A stretch of 64,000 bases of DNA from Epiperipatus broadwayi (lineage: Eukaryota; Onychophora; Udeonychophora; Euonychophora; Peripatidae), in the NCBI GenBank assembly GCA_028023455.1, contig JAQFVV010006208.1, forward strand, positions 5,374,963 to 5,438,962, given 5' to 3'. Position numbers and translations under genes: made by a program. Within the stretch, counting starts at the first letter, position 1. The number at the start of each line of letters is the position of its first letter. Of this stretch, positions 34,470 through 44,059 are shown in pieces. The notes below the pieces were generated by a model that worked only from the letters and a program-made list of their open reading frames with translations, did no database searches and was not told the origin of the DNA.

Positions 34470-34835
34470 AATTGCTTAGCACTTTGGGAACTTTTTGTTC
34501 CCATATTCATAGCTTATAATAATAATGTTTGTTGTTAGCTTGTCTAATAGAGATATATGCAAATCACCTAGACCATCTATTTTTTCGAAATGGAGAAGCA
34601 TCATCTCTCCTATAGATGGAGTTGGGGTTTTCTGCTATAAAGCACACCTCCTTTATCTGCGCTTGGTGTCATTGCGCTCAGTGCAAACCTTTTCAGCCGT
34701 CGTAGGTTCGAAAATATGGCCTGTGAACCTTTGATGTTCAAAAAATATTGAGCTATATTCAGATTTGATTCTTGCCCTGTTATATAAGTATCAATATTGC
34801 GATACTCTGGTAACGATTGCAGCTCATGTTTCAAG
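34470..34835. repeat. Dispersed repeat J (family C related)
   Basis: Matches 40145-40400: a CTTAGCACTTTGGG or AAGCGCTTTCAGAGG start, CCCATATTCATAGC or TCCATATTCATAGC, TATGCAAAT, then ACCATCTATTTTTTCGAAAT or ACCATCCATTTTTTTGAAAT. A minus-strand open frame (34834-34610, ending SADKGGVLYSRKPQLHL) may be a remnant of element coding sequence; family unknown. Confidence 0.5.
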
Positions 34836-35149
34836 CTCTATATATAGATTTAAAATGATTAATATAAATAGATAAACTCATATTAACATTTTCCAAATTT
34901 CTGATTAAAACCTATATTTTATAAAAAAAACATTTTCTTAATAAAGTAAAGGCTGTATCTTTTTAAATAATAACAAAAATTAATAATTTTATTTCCTTTC
35001 CGTTTTTATTTGAAGACTATAGCAGACATTTACTTGTGAAGAGAAAAGATAGCTGATTACGATATTAAATAAAATAAGCTTTATTGAAAAATAATTTATA
35101 TTAGCTACTTGGGCATATATATTGAGCTATTACCATCTTTTAACATTAA
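34836..35149. other. AT-rich intron sequence
   Basis: Nothing recognised. Confidence 0.5.
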
Positions 35150-35375
35150 ATACTAAACGTCTTTAGAAAAAATTTTAAACTTTAATTTTCCAAGTGCATT
35201 CATCTGTTAGTAATAATACACAGGTTAATATCTACACAATAGTTCAAGTGTTATTATTCTATCTTCTTCAGGTGTTGCTGGCATGACCAATGACCGTACC
35301 TGAATCTATAGATTATTGATTATTGAATTTTAAGGTAATAATTTAACCAGCTGAACCATTCCTTCAAAGAAAACA
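35150..35375 (-). repeat. Family F half-copy with tRNA-like part
   Basis: Matches the left arm of the F foldback at 2325: AAACGTCTTTAGAAAAA, CATTCATCTGTTAGTAATA, TCTTCAGGTGTTGCTGGC and GACCAATGACCGTACC, with a decayed antisense tRNA-like head (TTTAACCAGCTGAACC). It directly precedes the Penelope-like remnant on the same strand. Confidence 0.55.
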
Positions 35376-35399
35376 GTCAGTAGAAATTTCATATACTTA

Positions 35400-36180
35400 T
35401 CTATGTGAGTCCTCCTGCTTTTCCCACTTCTTTCATAAGAGCAAGATTAGTTAGTGGCAGATATCATGTATAGTCATGTTAGGTTGACTTAATGGGGTTA
35501 TTTACCAAGTATCATTTGAACAGCTTCTATGAAATTTCTTCATTGTATCTTCTTCTCTATCTAATATATTTGTATTCATTGGTACATATATGTGCTGCTG
35601 TTTTAGACACATCTGTTTTCTCTTGTCTAATCATCAGTTTGTGCTCTTTCAGTTACTTTTCAATGGAATGACTAGTCTCACCAAAATACATTCCTTCATA
35701 TTCACATAATATTTCATAGATCAATTTCTGTTTTTTGCATTTAAAATTTAGCTTTTGTAGATGTTTCCTCTAATATAGTATGGTTCTAGAAACCTGTTCT
35801 GTTGTGATTGCAGATTTTTATTTAGTTTGTCTGCTATTCCTGGAAGGTATGGATACTCTATGATAATAGTTGTTTTTTCCTTTTGATAATTCTTTTTTAT
35901 TATCTAATTAAGATTTATTTTCTTAATGACCATTGATCTTCATGAGAGCTTATTCTATGTAGATTTTTCCAACTCACCGATTTTTGAACAAACTTCTTTT
36001 AGCTCTGTTAAATATTATAATCCCATGTTTTGTGTTTCTAATGTGTTTGATGTATATGCTAAGCATTTTCCTGGATGTGAGTGGTTTCTATAAACTGTAG
36101 TTTTGATTTTACCATGAGGAATCTTATCTCAAGATCAGGTAAGAATGCCAATTTTTGTTCTTGTTCAGATTCTATTGTGA
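35400..36180 (-). pseudogene. Penelope-like element: GIY-YIG endonuclease remnant
   Basis: Minus strand. From 35880 to 35760, IIEYPYLPGIADKLNKNL resembles the linker motif before the endonuclease in Penelope-like retroelements. 35720-35540 encodes CEYEGMYFGETSHSIEK, a stop, then LKEHKLMIRQEKTDVSKTAA: the GIY-YIG fold with its downstream His and Lys-rich stretch. In-frame stops show it is dead. Penelope-like elements are also known carriers of hammerhead ribozymes, which is relevant to families A, B and D here. Confidence 0.7.
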
Positions 36181-36948
36181 ATTAAATAAAGAGGATAAGT
36201 AATTGATGTATATTCACAATGAAAAATTGTTATGTCTTAAGCAATAATAAGATTGACTGTGAAGTAAAGAACAATCATTTTTATGTAACTATTTAAACAT
36301 ATCATTAATAAGACCCTATTTATAACTAACACCTATTTATAGGTTTATATTTCAACAATTTGAACATACACATATATATATATATATATTAATAATTTGT
36401 TCTCATCTTCACTTCAATGAAAAATAATCATAAAAAATAATAATCTAGTAACAATTAACTATGTTTATGGATTAATTCTAATCCTCATTAAAGCATGTTT
36501 TTTTACTATTGGATAATATTCCAAAAACAAGAGATGAAAGGCAAAGAAATGCAGTGGTTATAAAGTTTGATAATTTGAGGGATTCAGCAATACCATTGCA
36601 GGTATCTTGAAGAGAAGACAAACCACTAGTGAGGTTTTTAATGGGACATGTATATTTACTTAAAATATTTTTATAACAATATTTTATTAAATTACTTACA
36701 TATGTTTCAGTATTCTCCTTTTTATTTGAATTAAATGCATAAAGAATATTGTTTCCAAAAGAAACATTTTGTGTGGTAATAGTGTTTTAGACCTAGGTTT
36801 AGTATAACTAACTCTTCTAATGCTTATTTCATTGAAACATTGGAAATTAATACAAAATAATACACAGCATAACCCAAATAAGACTTTATGTTCATCATAT
36901 AATTGTGAAAATATTAAATATAATATTATATATATTAAAAATGTATGA
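36181..36948. other. AT-rich intron sequence
   Basis: No gene seen. Includes a TA microsatellite near 36370. Confidence 0.5.
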
Positions 36949-37697
36949 TCCTGATGCAATTAACTTATTTAAAAGTTCTTTTAATATTAAGGATGTATGG
37001 GAGGTAGGAGGAATTGTGGTAATATTTAGTTTAAATATGTTGTTATTTTGTAATTCTTTACACTTGAGAAGTCTGCTTGTTGCAGTGAAATCATTGGTAG
37101 TGTTTTAGAGTTTATTTTCTGGGCAAATCTGGTTGAGTTGTGAATTTGGGGTAATTTTTATTATATATATATAAACATTAAAAGCATAAAATAATACAAA
37201 GGAAATTTTTGATAGAAAAACTATTTCTAGATTAGTGTACATTATCCCTTGTTTTGGTAAGAAGGTATATATAAGACAGAGTAGTTTGAGCTTAAATGAA
37301 AGGATAAAGGTACTTAAAAGTAGGGTTAGAAATAAATATCTTAGTTCTACCTTATATATCCATGTAAAAGATATGGGCCACACTATTAATTTTGATGAAG
37401 CTATGGTTATCTTCTTTGAGAAAAATGAAATAAAAAGAATTCAAGAATCTATTATTAAAAATTTACAATTCTGAAGCAATTAACTTATTTAAAAGTTCTT
37501 TTAATATTAAGGGTGTATGTGAGGTAAGTGGAATTGTGGGTAATGTTTAATTTAAATATGTTGTTATTTTGTAGTTCTTTACACTTGAGAAGTTTGTTTG
37601 TAGCAGTGAAACCATTGAAAATGTTTTAGAATATATTTTCTGGGTTAGTCTGGTTGAGTTGTGAATTTGGGATAATTTTATTATATATGTATATAAT
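36949..37697 (+). pseudogene. Penelope-like remnant between ~225-bp direct repeats
   Basis: Direct repeats at 36949-37170 and 37470-37697 (GCAATTAACTTATTTAAAAG, then CACTTGAGAAGT and CTGGTTGAGTTGTGAATTTG; offset 520) flank an open frame at 37235-37474. That frame encodes YIIPCFGKKVYIRQSSLSLN and GHTINFDEAMVIFFEKNEIK followed by IQESIIKNLQF, the C-terminal part of a Penelope-type GIY-YIG endonuclease. The second repeat begins exactly where the frame ends. LTR-like flanking repeats are typical of Penelope-like elements. Reverse transcriptase is missing. Confidence 0.7.
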
Positions 37698-38309
37698 GTG
37701 GAATTAATTCTACAATTGTTAATGTATCGATATAAAAATAAATAACAGATATAGTTCATTTAAGGTATTATGATTTGAGTAAGTGCTACTTAAGATGACA
37801 ATCATGTGTGAGTTAGCTACAGCTATTTATTTAGTCATTCATATAATAAAAATTATACAGGTAATTTCATTGTTTTGGTTTATTATATATTATTTTCTGA
37901 GTAAATTAAAGTTAGACCATGACAACTACTGAAGAGGTTTGCACTTTGAGATAATTGTTTTATGTGCCTTTTAATTTTTAAATGGTTGATTATACTACAT
38001 AAATAAATAATCAAAATATTGCTTAGGAATTCATAAGAAGTTCGAATAGTGGAAATAACAGTGCTGGGTTGCAATCCAGGGACTTTGAATTCCAGATTTG
38101 GCTTTTCTGCCACTTTACTAAATTATGCAGGACCTTGGTTATTTAAAATTTAATATTAATTCATATTTCACTTCGTTAACAGTGCTTTATTGCATATTAG
38201 TTAGTTGTAATTATTCTACGTTTGTAGATGTATGTACATCCATATATTTTCATGCATATGTATCCATTTGGAAGATACTTGTGTATAGAGTTATAATTTT
38301 TATTTTTAG
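37698..38309. other. Intron before exon 3
   Basis: 38030-38110 (CAGTGCTGGGTTGCAATCC) has weak tRNA-like character on the minus strand. Otherwise AT-rich. Confidence 0.4.
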
Positions 38310-38482
38310 GTATAAAGGTGGTAAAGAATTATACAATGGGCTTAAAACTGAAATAGAAACAACTCTTAATTCTAGTTTATTAATTATTAAAGATGTCAAA
38401 CTTGAAGATGACGGCGAAATAATTTGCTGCGCAACAAACTCTGTAGGTTCGCAGAGTATTTCTGCCAGGCTCATAGTTGAAG
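38310..38482 (+). CDS. Second half of the Ig domain (exon 3)
   Basis: 173-bp exon, acceptor TATTTTTAG at 38309. Its first base completes the Trp codon of exon 2, then YKGGKELYNGLKTEIETTL, LLIIKDVKLEDDGEIICCAT and NSVGSQSISARLIVE. The Leu-x-Asp-x-Gly-x-x-x-Cys-x-Ala-x-Asn signature of strand F is present, so with the Cys in exon 2 the domain has both core cysteines. The exon must end in phase 1 at 38482 to join exon 4, which requires a GC donor (GCAAGT at 38483). The nearest GT (38487) would give the wrong frame. Confidence 0.9.
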
Positions 38483-38488
38483 GCAAGT
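38483..38488 (+). other. GC-type splice donor (GC-AG intron 3)
   Basis: AG|GCAAGT matches the consensus of the minority GC-AG intron class. Using it yields Val-Glu-(G|CT Ala)-Pro-Pro across the 4,793-bp intron to 43276, the expected start of the next Ig domain. Confidence 0.8.
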
Positions 38489-38708
38489 TTAATCTTAAAA
38501 AACATTTTTATATTATTGTTTAAAAAATGTAGTAATAGTAAGTAACTTTTGTAACACAATATAACTTACAAAATTACAATATAAAGCTGCAATATTCATA
38601 CTATGAATTATATTTAATTATTTATAGAAAAAATATATACATGTATATATAAATATTAAACAATTATTTATAGAAAGAAATATATACGTGTATGTATATA
38701 AATATTAA

Positions 38709-38889
38709 ACAAAGCAAAATTCTCCATACAGTATTGCCACCCTGTGCCAACCAGAGTAATCAATGAATGCCAGAAGGCTTGTCTGGCATTCATTGATTAC
38801 TCTGGTTGGCACAGGGTGGCAATACTGTATGGAGAGTTTTGCTTTGTTTATAAACAATTATGTGCTAGTATAAGATAGTGATCATGTGA
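38709..38889 (-). mobile_element. Family A foldback, near-perfect hairpin
   Basis: 181-bp element whose first ~140 bp form an almost perfect hairpin (arms from AAAGCAAAATTCTCCATAC to its mirror, with a GGCTTGTCTGGC tip), followed by the reversed 5' tag. Flanked by a perfect 14-bp TATATAAATATTAA (38695-38708 and 38890-38903). The near-identity of the arms implies a young insertion. The ribozyme is deleted. Confidence 0.85.
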
Positions 38890-38903
38890 TATATAAATAT
38901 TAA

Positions 38904-39284
38904 TTAATTAAATAATTATTTATAGAATGTAATATTTATATAAATATTAATTAAATACCACATCATTATATCATCTATTAACATTGCTTATTTACGCCCT
39001 CTATAGGCTTTATAGATAGGTGTATGTGATGAAAAATTACTTAATTTCTTGTAAGTGGTTAGTTCATTTTTCATCAAAATTGCCACATATAAGGCTAAAA
39101 ATTACAGAGATGACTTTAGAGAGAAATACATTCTTATAATAACAGAATGGTTTGATAATTTCCAAGCATTAGTTAGTGTTTCATAAATACTAGTGTTAAG
39201 ATCTGATTTGTGGATATCATCATTTTATATATTAATGAGTTAAGCTTGTAAAGTGTTTTAGTTAAACAATTAAGATACCGTATT
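38904..39284. other. AT-rich intron sequence
   Basis: Nothing recognised. Confidence 0.5.
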
Positions 39285-39705
39285 TGCCTTGACTACAGGT
39301 TGAGATTGATGATAACTTAAGAGTTGATTGTTATCATCTACATTTATAAACCTATTAAAGCCTTGAGTAATTGGCTTTATTGTCCTAGTAAATGTGTACT
39401 TTATATGGAATTTGGAAGTTATAAATGACTATTTACTTGTCTTCTTTCAGAATCTGGAAGTTTTAATTGACTATTTATTAGTCTGCTTTCAGAACAGGTT
39501 ATATTTGCCTGATTCATGAGGTTTATTTAAACTTCTTTGCATTATTAATCTTACATTCCTTGGTCAAGTTGCAATCTTTAGTGTCTATATAAACTATCAG
39601 ACTATAGATAAAGGTTGAACCACCTTTATTGTGTAAGGAGATTGTCTTGACTGCAGGTTGAGTTTGTTGATAGCTTAAGAATTGACTGTTATCATTACAG
39701 TATTC
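39285..39705. repeat. Family E element with ~55-bp terminal direct repeats
   Basis: TTGCCTTGACTACAGGTTGA (39285) and TTGTCTTGACTGCAGGTTGA (39643) start two ~55-bp direct repeats that end at GTTATCAT, offset ~359. The interior (TCAAGTTGCAATCTTTAG, GTCTATATAAAC) matches 46850-47110. No coding sequence. Confidence 0.6.
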
Positions 39706-40144
39706 GATATATAATTTCTTATTACCACCATATTAGGATTATGAGTGATCAGTATCAATCACTTAACTTATGTACTTCTAGGATTGTCACTGAACAGCTA
39801 GAGTCTTATCTGATAAGATATGGATAGTCGTATAGTTATATATTAATTAAACTAAGATTGTACTCTAGAGAAGAGGTGGTTATAAGAACTAGAGCAATGG
39901 AAAATGTCAGCTTTATGAACATCATCCATATTCAAAGATCATATATTCAGTTGAAGAAAAATTTTAATTTAATTTCAACTACAACTAAAGAAAAAAAGAT
40001 AATCATAACTGTAAATATTTTAATCAGAAGTGTTTGTTTGAACAAATGAAAACATAAAACTATAGGCAAATTCTATGAAATTTATTTATTAATTAATACA
40101 ATACACTTCAATGTATAAAGGCAAAATTACTAAATTCTAAATCT
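39706..40144. other. AT-rich intron sequence
   Basis: Nothing recognised. The short frame near 39858-40049 is unlikely to be coding. Confidence 0.5.
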
Positions 40145-40400
40145 TTATATTGGATAAGCGCTTTCAGAGGCTGTTTATTCCATATTCATAGCCTTTAATA
40201 TGTATTAAACTCATTGTATGCAAATGTATGCCAAACCACTCAGACCATCCATTTTTTTGAAATTGCGAAACACGTCTTTTCTATTTATAGCATTTATGTC
40301 ACTAGCAATGAAGTAAGTCTCCTTGATTTTCCTTTTGGCATCGTTTCTCTAAATTTATTACATATATTGTTATAGCCAAAAATAAATAAATATCTATGTG
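40145..40400. repeat. Dispersed repeat J, copy 2
   Basis: Homologous to 34470-34700; starts with the family C core AAGCGCTTTCAGAGG. No coding potential in this copy. Confidence 0.5.
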
Positions 40401-40541
40401 GTGCTTTGTGATACGAAATATTTTAAGCTTTTTAATGAAGATATGCAAGGAAATCTAAAGAACCATTCAATCTTATCATTATAAAGGGTTAGTTTATTTT
40501 AAGACAATTTGATGTTGTTCCAGCTCAGGACAATAAAGAAG

Positions 40542-40626
40542 GCTAAACTCTCTATACAGTAGCACCACTCAGTGCAAGCACAGCTTGTGTAAGCATAAAT
40601 AATGGTAATCACATGATGTTTGATGG
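40542..40626 (-). mobile_element. Family A, 85-bp deletion derivative
   Basis: Only the A 3' end (GCTAAACTCTCTATACAG) and the reversed 5' tag (TAATCACATGATGTTTGATG) remain, flanked by a perfect 11-bp CAATAAAGAAG (40531-40541 and 40627-40637). Confidence 0.75.
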
Positions 40627-40637
40627 CAATAAAGAAG

Positions 40638-41409
40638 CTGACATAGTGTTTAAAACAAAAAATATATATACATTTAATCACATAAAATGTCATGTTAGAA
40701 GACATTCTAACAAAGAAATAGACATGCAATGGATAGAATCACAAATTTCATAAAATGTATTGAACTGGATAAAACCAGTTCTGTCTTTAAAAATCAGAAA
40801 CCAGACTTTTTAAAAGAAAAATGACAATAGAAAAGCGTACTTCGAATCAATAAAAAGAAATGTTAAATATATATATATAAACTTTAAACTAATAGTACTT
40901 TTTATGTTCTTTGTGGTTATACCACTTGTTTGTTTGTCTGAAAATATCAATGATGATTTAATATATACAAATACGTGAGAAATCACGATTGACTCAAGGT
41001 GTTTTAATTTTTTTTTCATTATTTTTCTAGAAATGTCTATTTTTTGGAACATGTCTTAGTGAATGTATCCCAATTCTAAGCTATTTTAAATTAAGGGAAG
41101 AACTTTTCACCTTAAAAATCTAGCTGATATCAGAATTAATAGTCAGACATAGATATTTCTATGTGTGACAATTTATGGGAGAAGCTTGATATGTTGTAAA
41201 TATTCAGAGACGTTATATTTCGAATTCTCTCACCTGTAAAGTATCACTGTCTGACTACTCATATTATATCAGATAGAATTTTTAAGCTAAAAGGTCATTC
41301 TTTTAGCTTAAAATAGTTCAGATAAATTATTTTAGTTGTATCAAAGTTGAAAATTTTATGTAAAATATACCAAGAAATTTCTACTTGTATTTCAGTGTTT
41401 ATATTTATA
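40638..41409. other. AT-rich intron sequence
   Basis: Nothing recognised. Confidence 0.5.
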
Positions 41410-41720
41410 GTTAAAAGGAAGTTGCCTTGATAACAGTTTGAATTTGTTGATTGTTAATGATATTGGGATTGTCTAAGTGTTGACTGACTTTTAATGATTA
41501 TATATGTATGTATACATTTTAAGAAATGTATGTGGGTGATTTATATATCCACACACAAACCATCCACCTCTTAGCAGTGCTCTGATGAAAACTTCTGATG
41601 ATGACTGCAGGACAATCGAAACCGTATGAATAAAGTTTTGGTATTAAAAATAGTACTGTTGAAGTGTTTAAGAAAGTTGTAAATGCTATGATATGTAAAA
41701 GTAGAAATCGATACATAAGA
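41410..41720 (+). repeat. Family E end plus GACTGCAGGACA module
   Basis: 41420-41500 is the family E terminus (GTTGCCTTGATAACAGTTTG, GGGATTGTCTAAGTGTTGAC). 41560-41680 has CTGATGATGACTGCAGGACA, then ATCGAAACCG and AATAAAG, related to the palindrome at 18446. A CTGATGA...GAAAC core is present, but stem II has a mismatch and stem I does not pair, so I do not call a ribozyme. Confidence 0.5.
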
Positions 41721-41999
41721 AAAGGAAGAATAAGAAAAGTATATTTTTAATTAAATAATTTTTTTTTAAAAATAAGACTTATTCATATAGACTTTTGGTA
41801 TAAATATTAATAATACCAAAAATGGTCTTTCTAAATGGTGTTACCAAATTATTTCTTAGGAAATGAAATAATTGGTGAATATTGCACTAGCCATCATAAT
41901 TAGAAAATATCAAAAATATTACTTTGAAAATATAATTATATAACTTGATAAACTTTTCTTAAAATTGTAATTAAATTTTAAGTGCTAGAAATGCTAAAT

Positions 42000-42285
42000 A
42001 AGAAAAGCGTCAGTGTAGACATAACTTCAAACTTGAACTAAGTGCTTTCAATATCTTGGTTATGATATTGAAAGATATCAAAAGTGCTTAGCTCAAGTTT
42101 GAAGTTACATCTACCCTGAAGCTTTTCTTATTTAGTGTTGCTAGCACTTAAAATTCTAAGCGCTTTCAATATTTTGGTTATGATATCATAACCAAGAACA
42201 TGAAAGCACTTAACTTAAGTTTGAAGTTACATCTTACATTGAGGCTTTTCTTATTTAGCATTCCTAATGCTTAGAATTTAATTAC
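42000..42285. repeat. Double palindrome of family C
   Basis: Two adjoining inverted repeats share arms with TAAATAAGAAAAGC, TTCAAACTTGA and AAGTGCTTTCAATAT and the centre TTGGTTATGATAT; the second reuses the right arm of the first in shortened form. Same AGTGCTTTC core as C1 and C2. Confidence 0.75.
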
Positions 42286-42514
42286 ATTGACAATATGTAA
42301 ATAATACAAAACTCTGTCAGATAATGAAAATTATTTTTCACCTATATAGTGTGATAAACACACTTTATATGTGAAGAATAATGTTGATAATATGTAAAAC
42401 TGACACAGTTATATATACTCAGGAATCTGTCTAAAGATTTTTTTGTGTTCTACAATAAAAAAAACAACAACAAAGAAGCCTGTATGTAATTAAATTTTAG
42501 ATATACTTAATAAT

Positions 42515-42774
42515 CAGGCAAAACTCTCCATACAGTAGTGCCACCCTGTGACAACCAGAGTAATCAATGGATGCCAGAAGGCTTATGCATAAAATCCCCA
42601 TCTATTGCCTACTCATCCAATATCCCCAGACTAGTTTCTGACTTGTGGCCTTCGTCAGTGAGGAGCCTTGGATCTGAGAGCACTGTACCTAGATCTTAGG
42701 ATCTAATGCAACCCTCCAGCAGCCACCTTTTATCTCTGCTTAACTACAAAACTATGAGAATGAAATTGAAAACA
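42515..42774 (-). mobile_element. Family A retroposon, 5'-truncated
   Basis: Reverse copy from the A 3' end (GGCAAAACTCTCC) through an antisense hammerhead (42615-42673, core CTGACGA and GAAACTAGTC intact, one stem II mismatch) to the linker (AACTACAAAACTATGAG). It abuts a B unit at 42775, so its 5' flank is lost. Confidence 0.75.
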
Positions 42775-43075
42775 ACAGGGATTTGAACTTATGATTTTTT
42801 AGTTTATGTTCATCCTCCATCCCAATCAAGCAACTGATACACATGACTACATACATGCGAATAAGATAGATGATCCCCAATATATGTATTTTTCATGCAG
42901 AATCAGTGCTCATCAGTTGGGCCAGATCATAATTTCCCACACATATATACAATCAGTGCTCAGCTTATATTAAAATAGCAATTCCAATACACATGTGATC
43001 ATGTGTATTGGTTGCTTGAAATGGAACGGAGGACAAATATAGCTTGAAAAATCATAAGTTTAAATGCCTCTATTT
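42775..43075. repeat. Family B foldback
   Basis: Reverse B unit from GGGATTTGAAC with antisense ribozyme region (~42885-42935, core CTGATGA kept, stem II disturbed), then a turn at AATACACATGTGATCATG into a short forward arm ending AAATGCCTC. Confidence 0.65.
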
Positions 43076-43275
43076 ACTTATATAAGAAACTTTCAGTATA
43101 CTGAATGTAAAAGAAAATTATATGTTAAATGTATTCACATCTTAACTGCTGTCTACTTTTACTTAGAGGTTTTCAGTACTGATTTATTTCTAAACATTCA
43201 CTACAATAACAAATAATAATCATTATTAGAAAAGTAGGTTTTGATAATTGAATTAATGGTTGTTATTTATTTTAG

Positions 43276-43563
43276 CTCCACCAAGGATTTGCTTGCCAGA
43301 TAGATTTTTGGAAACTTTAATTTATGAGCATGGAGAGCGTGTCAAATTGAAGATTCCAGTTTCTGGTCGACCTATTCCTGATGCTACTTGGTCGAAAGAT
43401 CAAGAAGAATTGGAACATGGTGTACATTATGCCATGGACACAGGTGAAGGTTACGCGCTTCTTGTCATTGAAGAAGTGGAGAAATGTGATGGGGGAATAT
43501 ACACTTTAAATGTTAGTAATGGTCTTGGAGAAGATTCTGCATCAATCAGCATCATTGTTGTAG
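43276..43563 (+). CDS. Second Ig domain (exon 4)
   Basis: 288-bp exon, acceptor TTATTTTAG at 43275, donor GTAAGA at 43564, phase 1 at both ends. It encodes a full I-set Ig: APPRICLPDRFLETLIYEH, ERVKLKIPVSGRPIPDATW, SKDQEELEHGVHYAMDTG, ALLVIEEVEKCDGGIYTLNV and SNGLGEDSASISIIVV. Strands B and F lack the usual cysteines (Ile and Leu-Asn instead), acceptable for a cytoplasmic Ig domain. The KIPVSGRPIP-W motif resembles the Ig directly before the FN3-kinase segment of titin-like kinases, so the next exon is expected to be FN3. None is evident in the remaining 20.4 kb. Confidence 0.92.
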
Positions 43564-43611
43564 GTAAGATATTTTGTCTTTAATCTAAATTGCAAGTTTA
43601 ATCTTATTATG

Positions 43612-43720
43612 TTAGCCGAGAAGTCAGCGCAGCTGCCTTGCAAGCAAGCAGTTTGTTGCAGGCGTTTGTTGCAGGTTCGCCTCCCGGCTGATGCTATGAT
43701 ATATGGAAAGAAAAAAAAAA
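43612..43720 (+). mobile_element. Short tRNA-derived SINE, copy 1
   Basis: ~108-bp element: A-box-like GTTAGCCGAGAAG, B-box-like GGTTCGCCTCC, tail CCCGGCTGATGCTATGA and poly-A. Same family at 44541 (+) and 53949 (minus). It inserted 48 bases after exon 4. Confidence 0.8.
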
Positions 43721-44059
43721 TTAAAGTAAAGTAAAAGATAAATCATTATTCTGAGATTATTTTTTTCACTCCATAAATTTAAAAATTTAAGTACAGGAAG
43801 TAAAATATTATTGAAGCATTTTCTTACAACATCCAGTTTTCTGGTTTTGTGTCTCCCAAATAATAATAATCAATACTTTAAACATTTTCTTATGTTTTCA
43901 GTTCACAAAAACAATAAAAAGTCAAGAGTCCCCATACTTTAACCCACTGTCCATATTTGATGCCACAAATATTTCATAGGGCCTATTCATATTTTAGGTG
44001 CATGTGTCTGTAATTACATTAATGAACTATATATATATCATTGCAACCATCTATGTGCA
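43721..44059. other. AT-rich intron sequence
   Basis: Nothing recognised. Confidence 0.5.

Noticed and set aside
34610-34834. Host exon on the minus strand
   Set aside because: The sequence belongs to dispersed repeat J, which recurs at 40145, so any coding content is from an element.
43612-43720. Functional tRNA gene
   Set aside because: A and B boxes are present but followed by a fixed tail and poly-A, and the cloverleaf is not maintained; it is a SINE.
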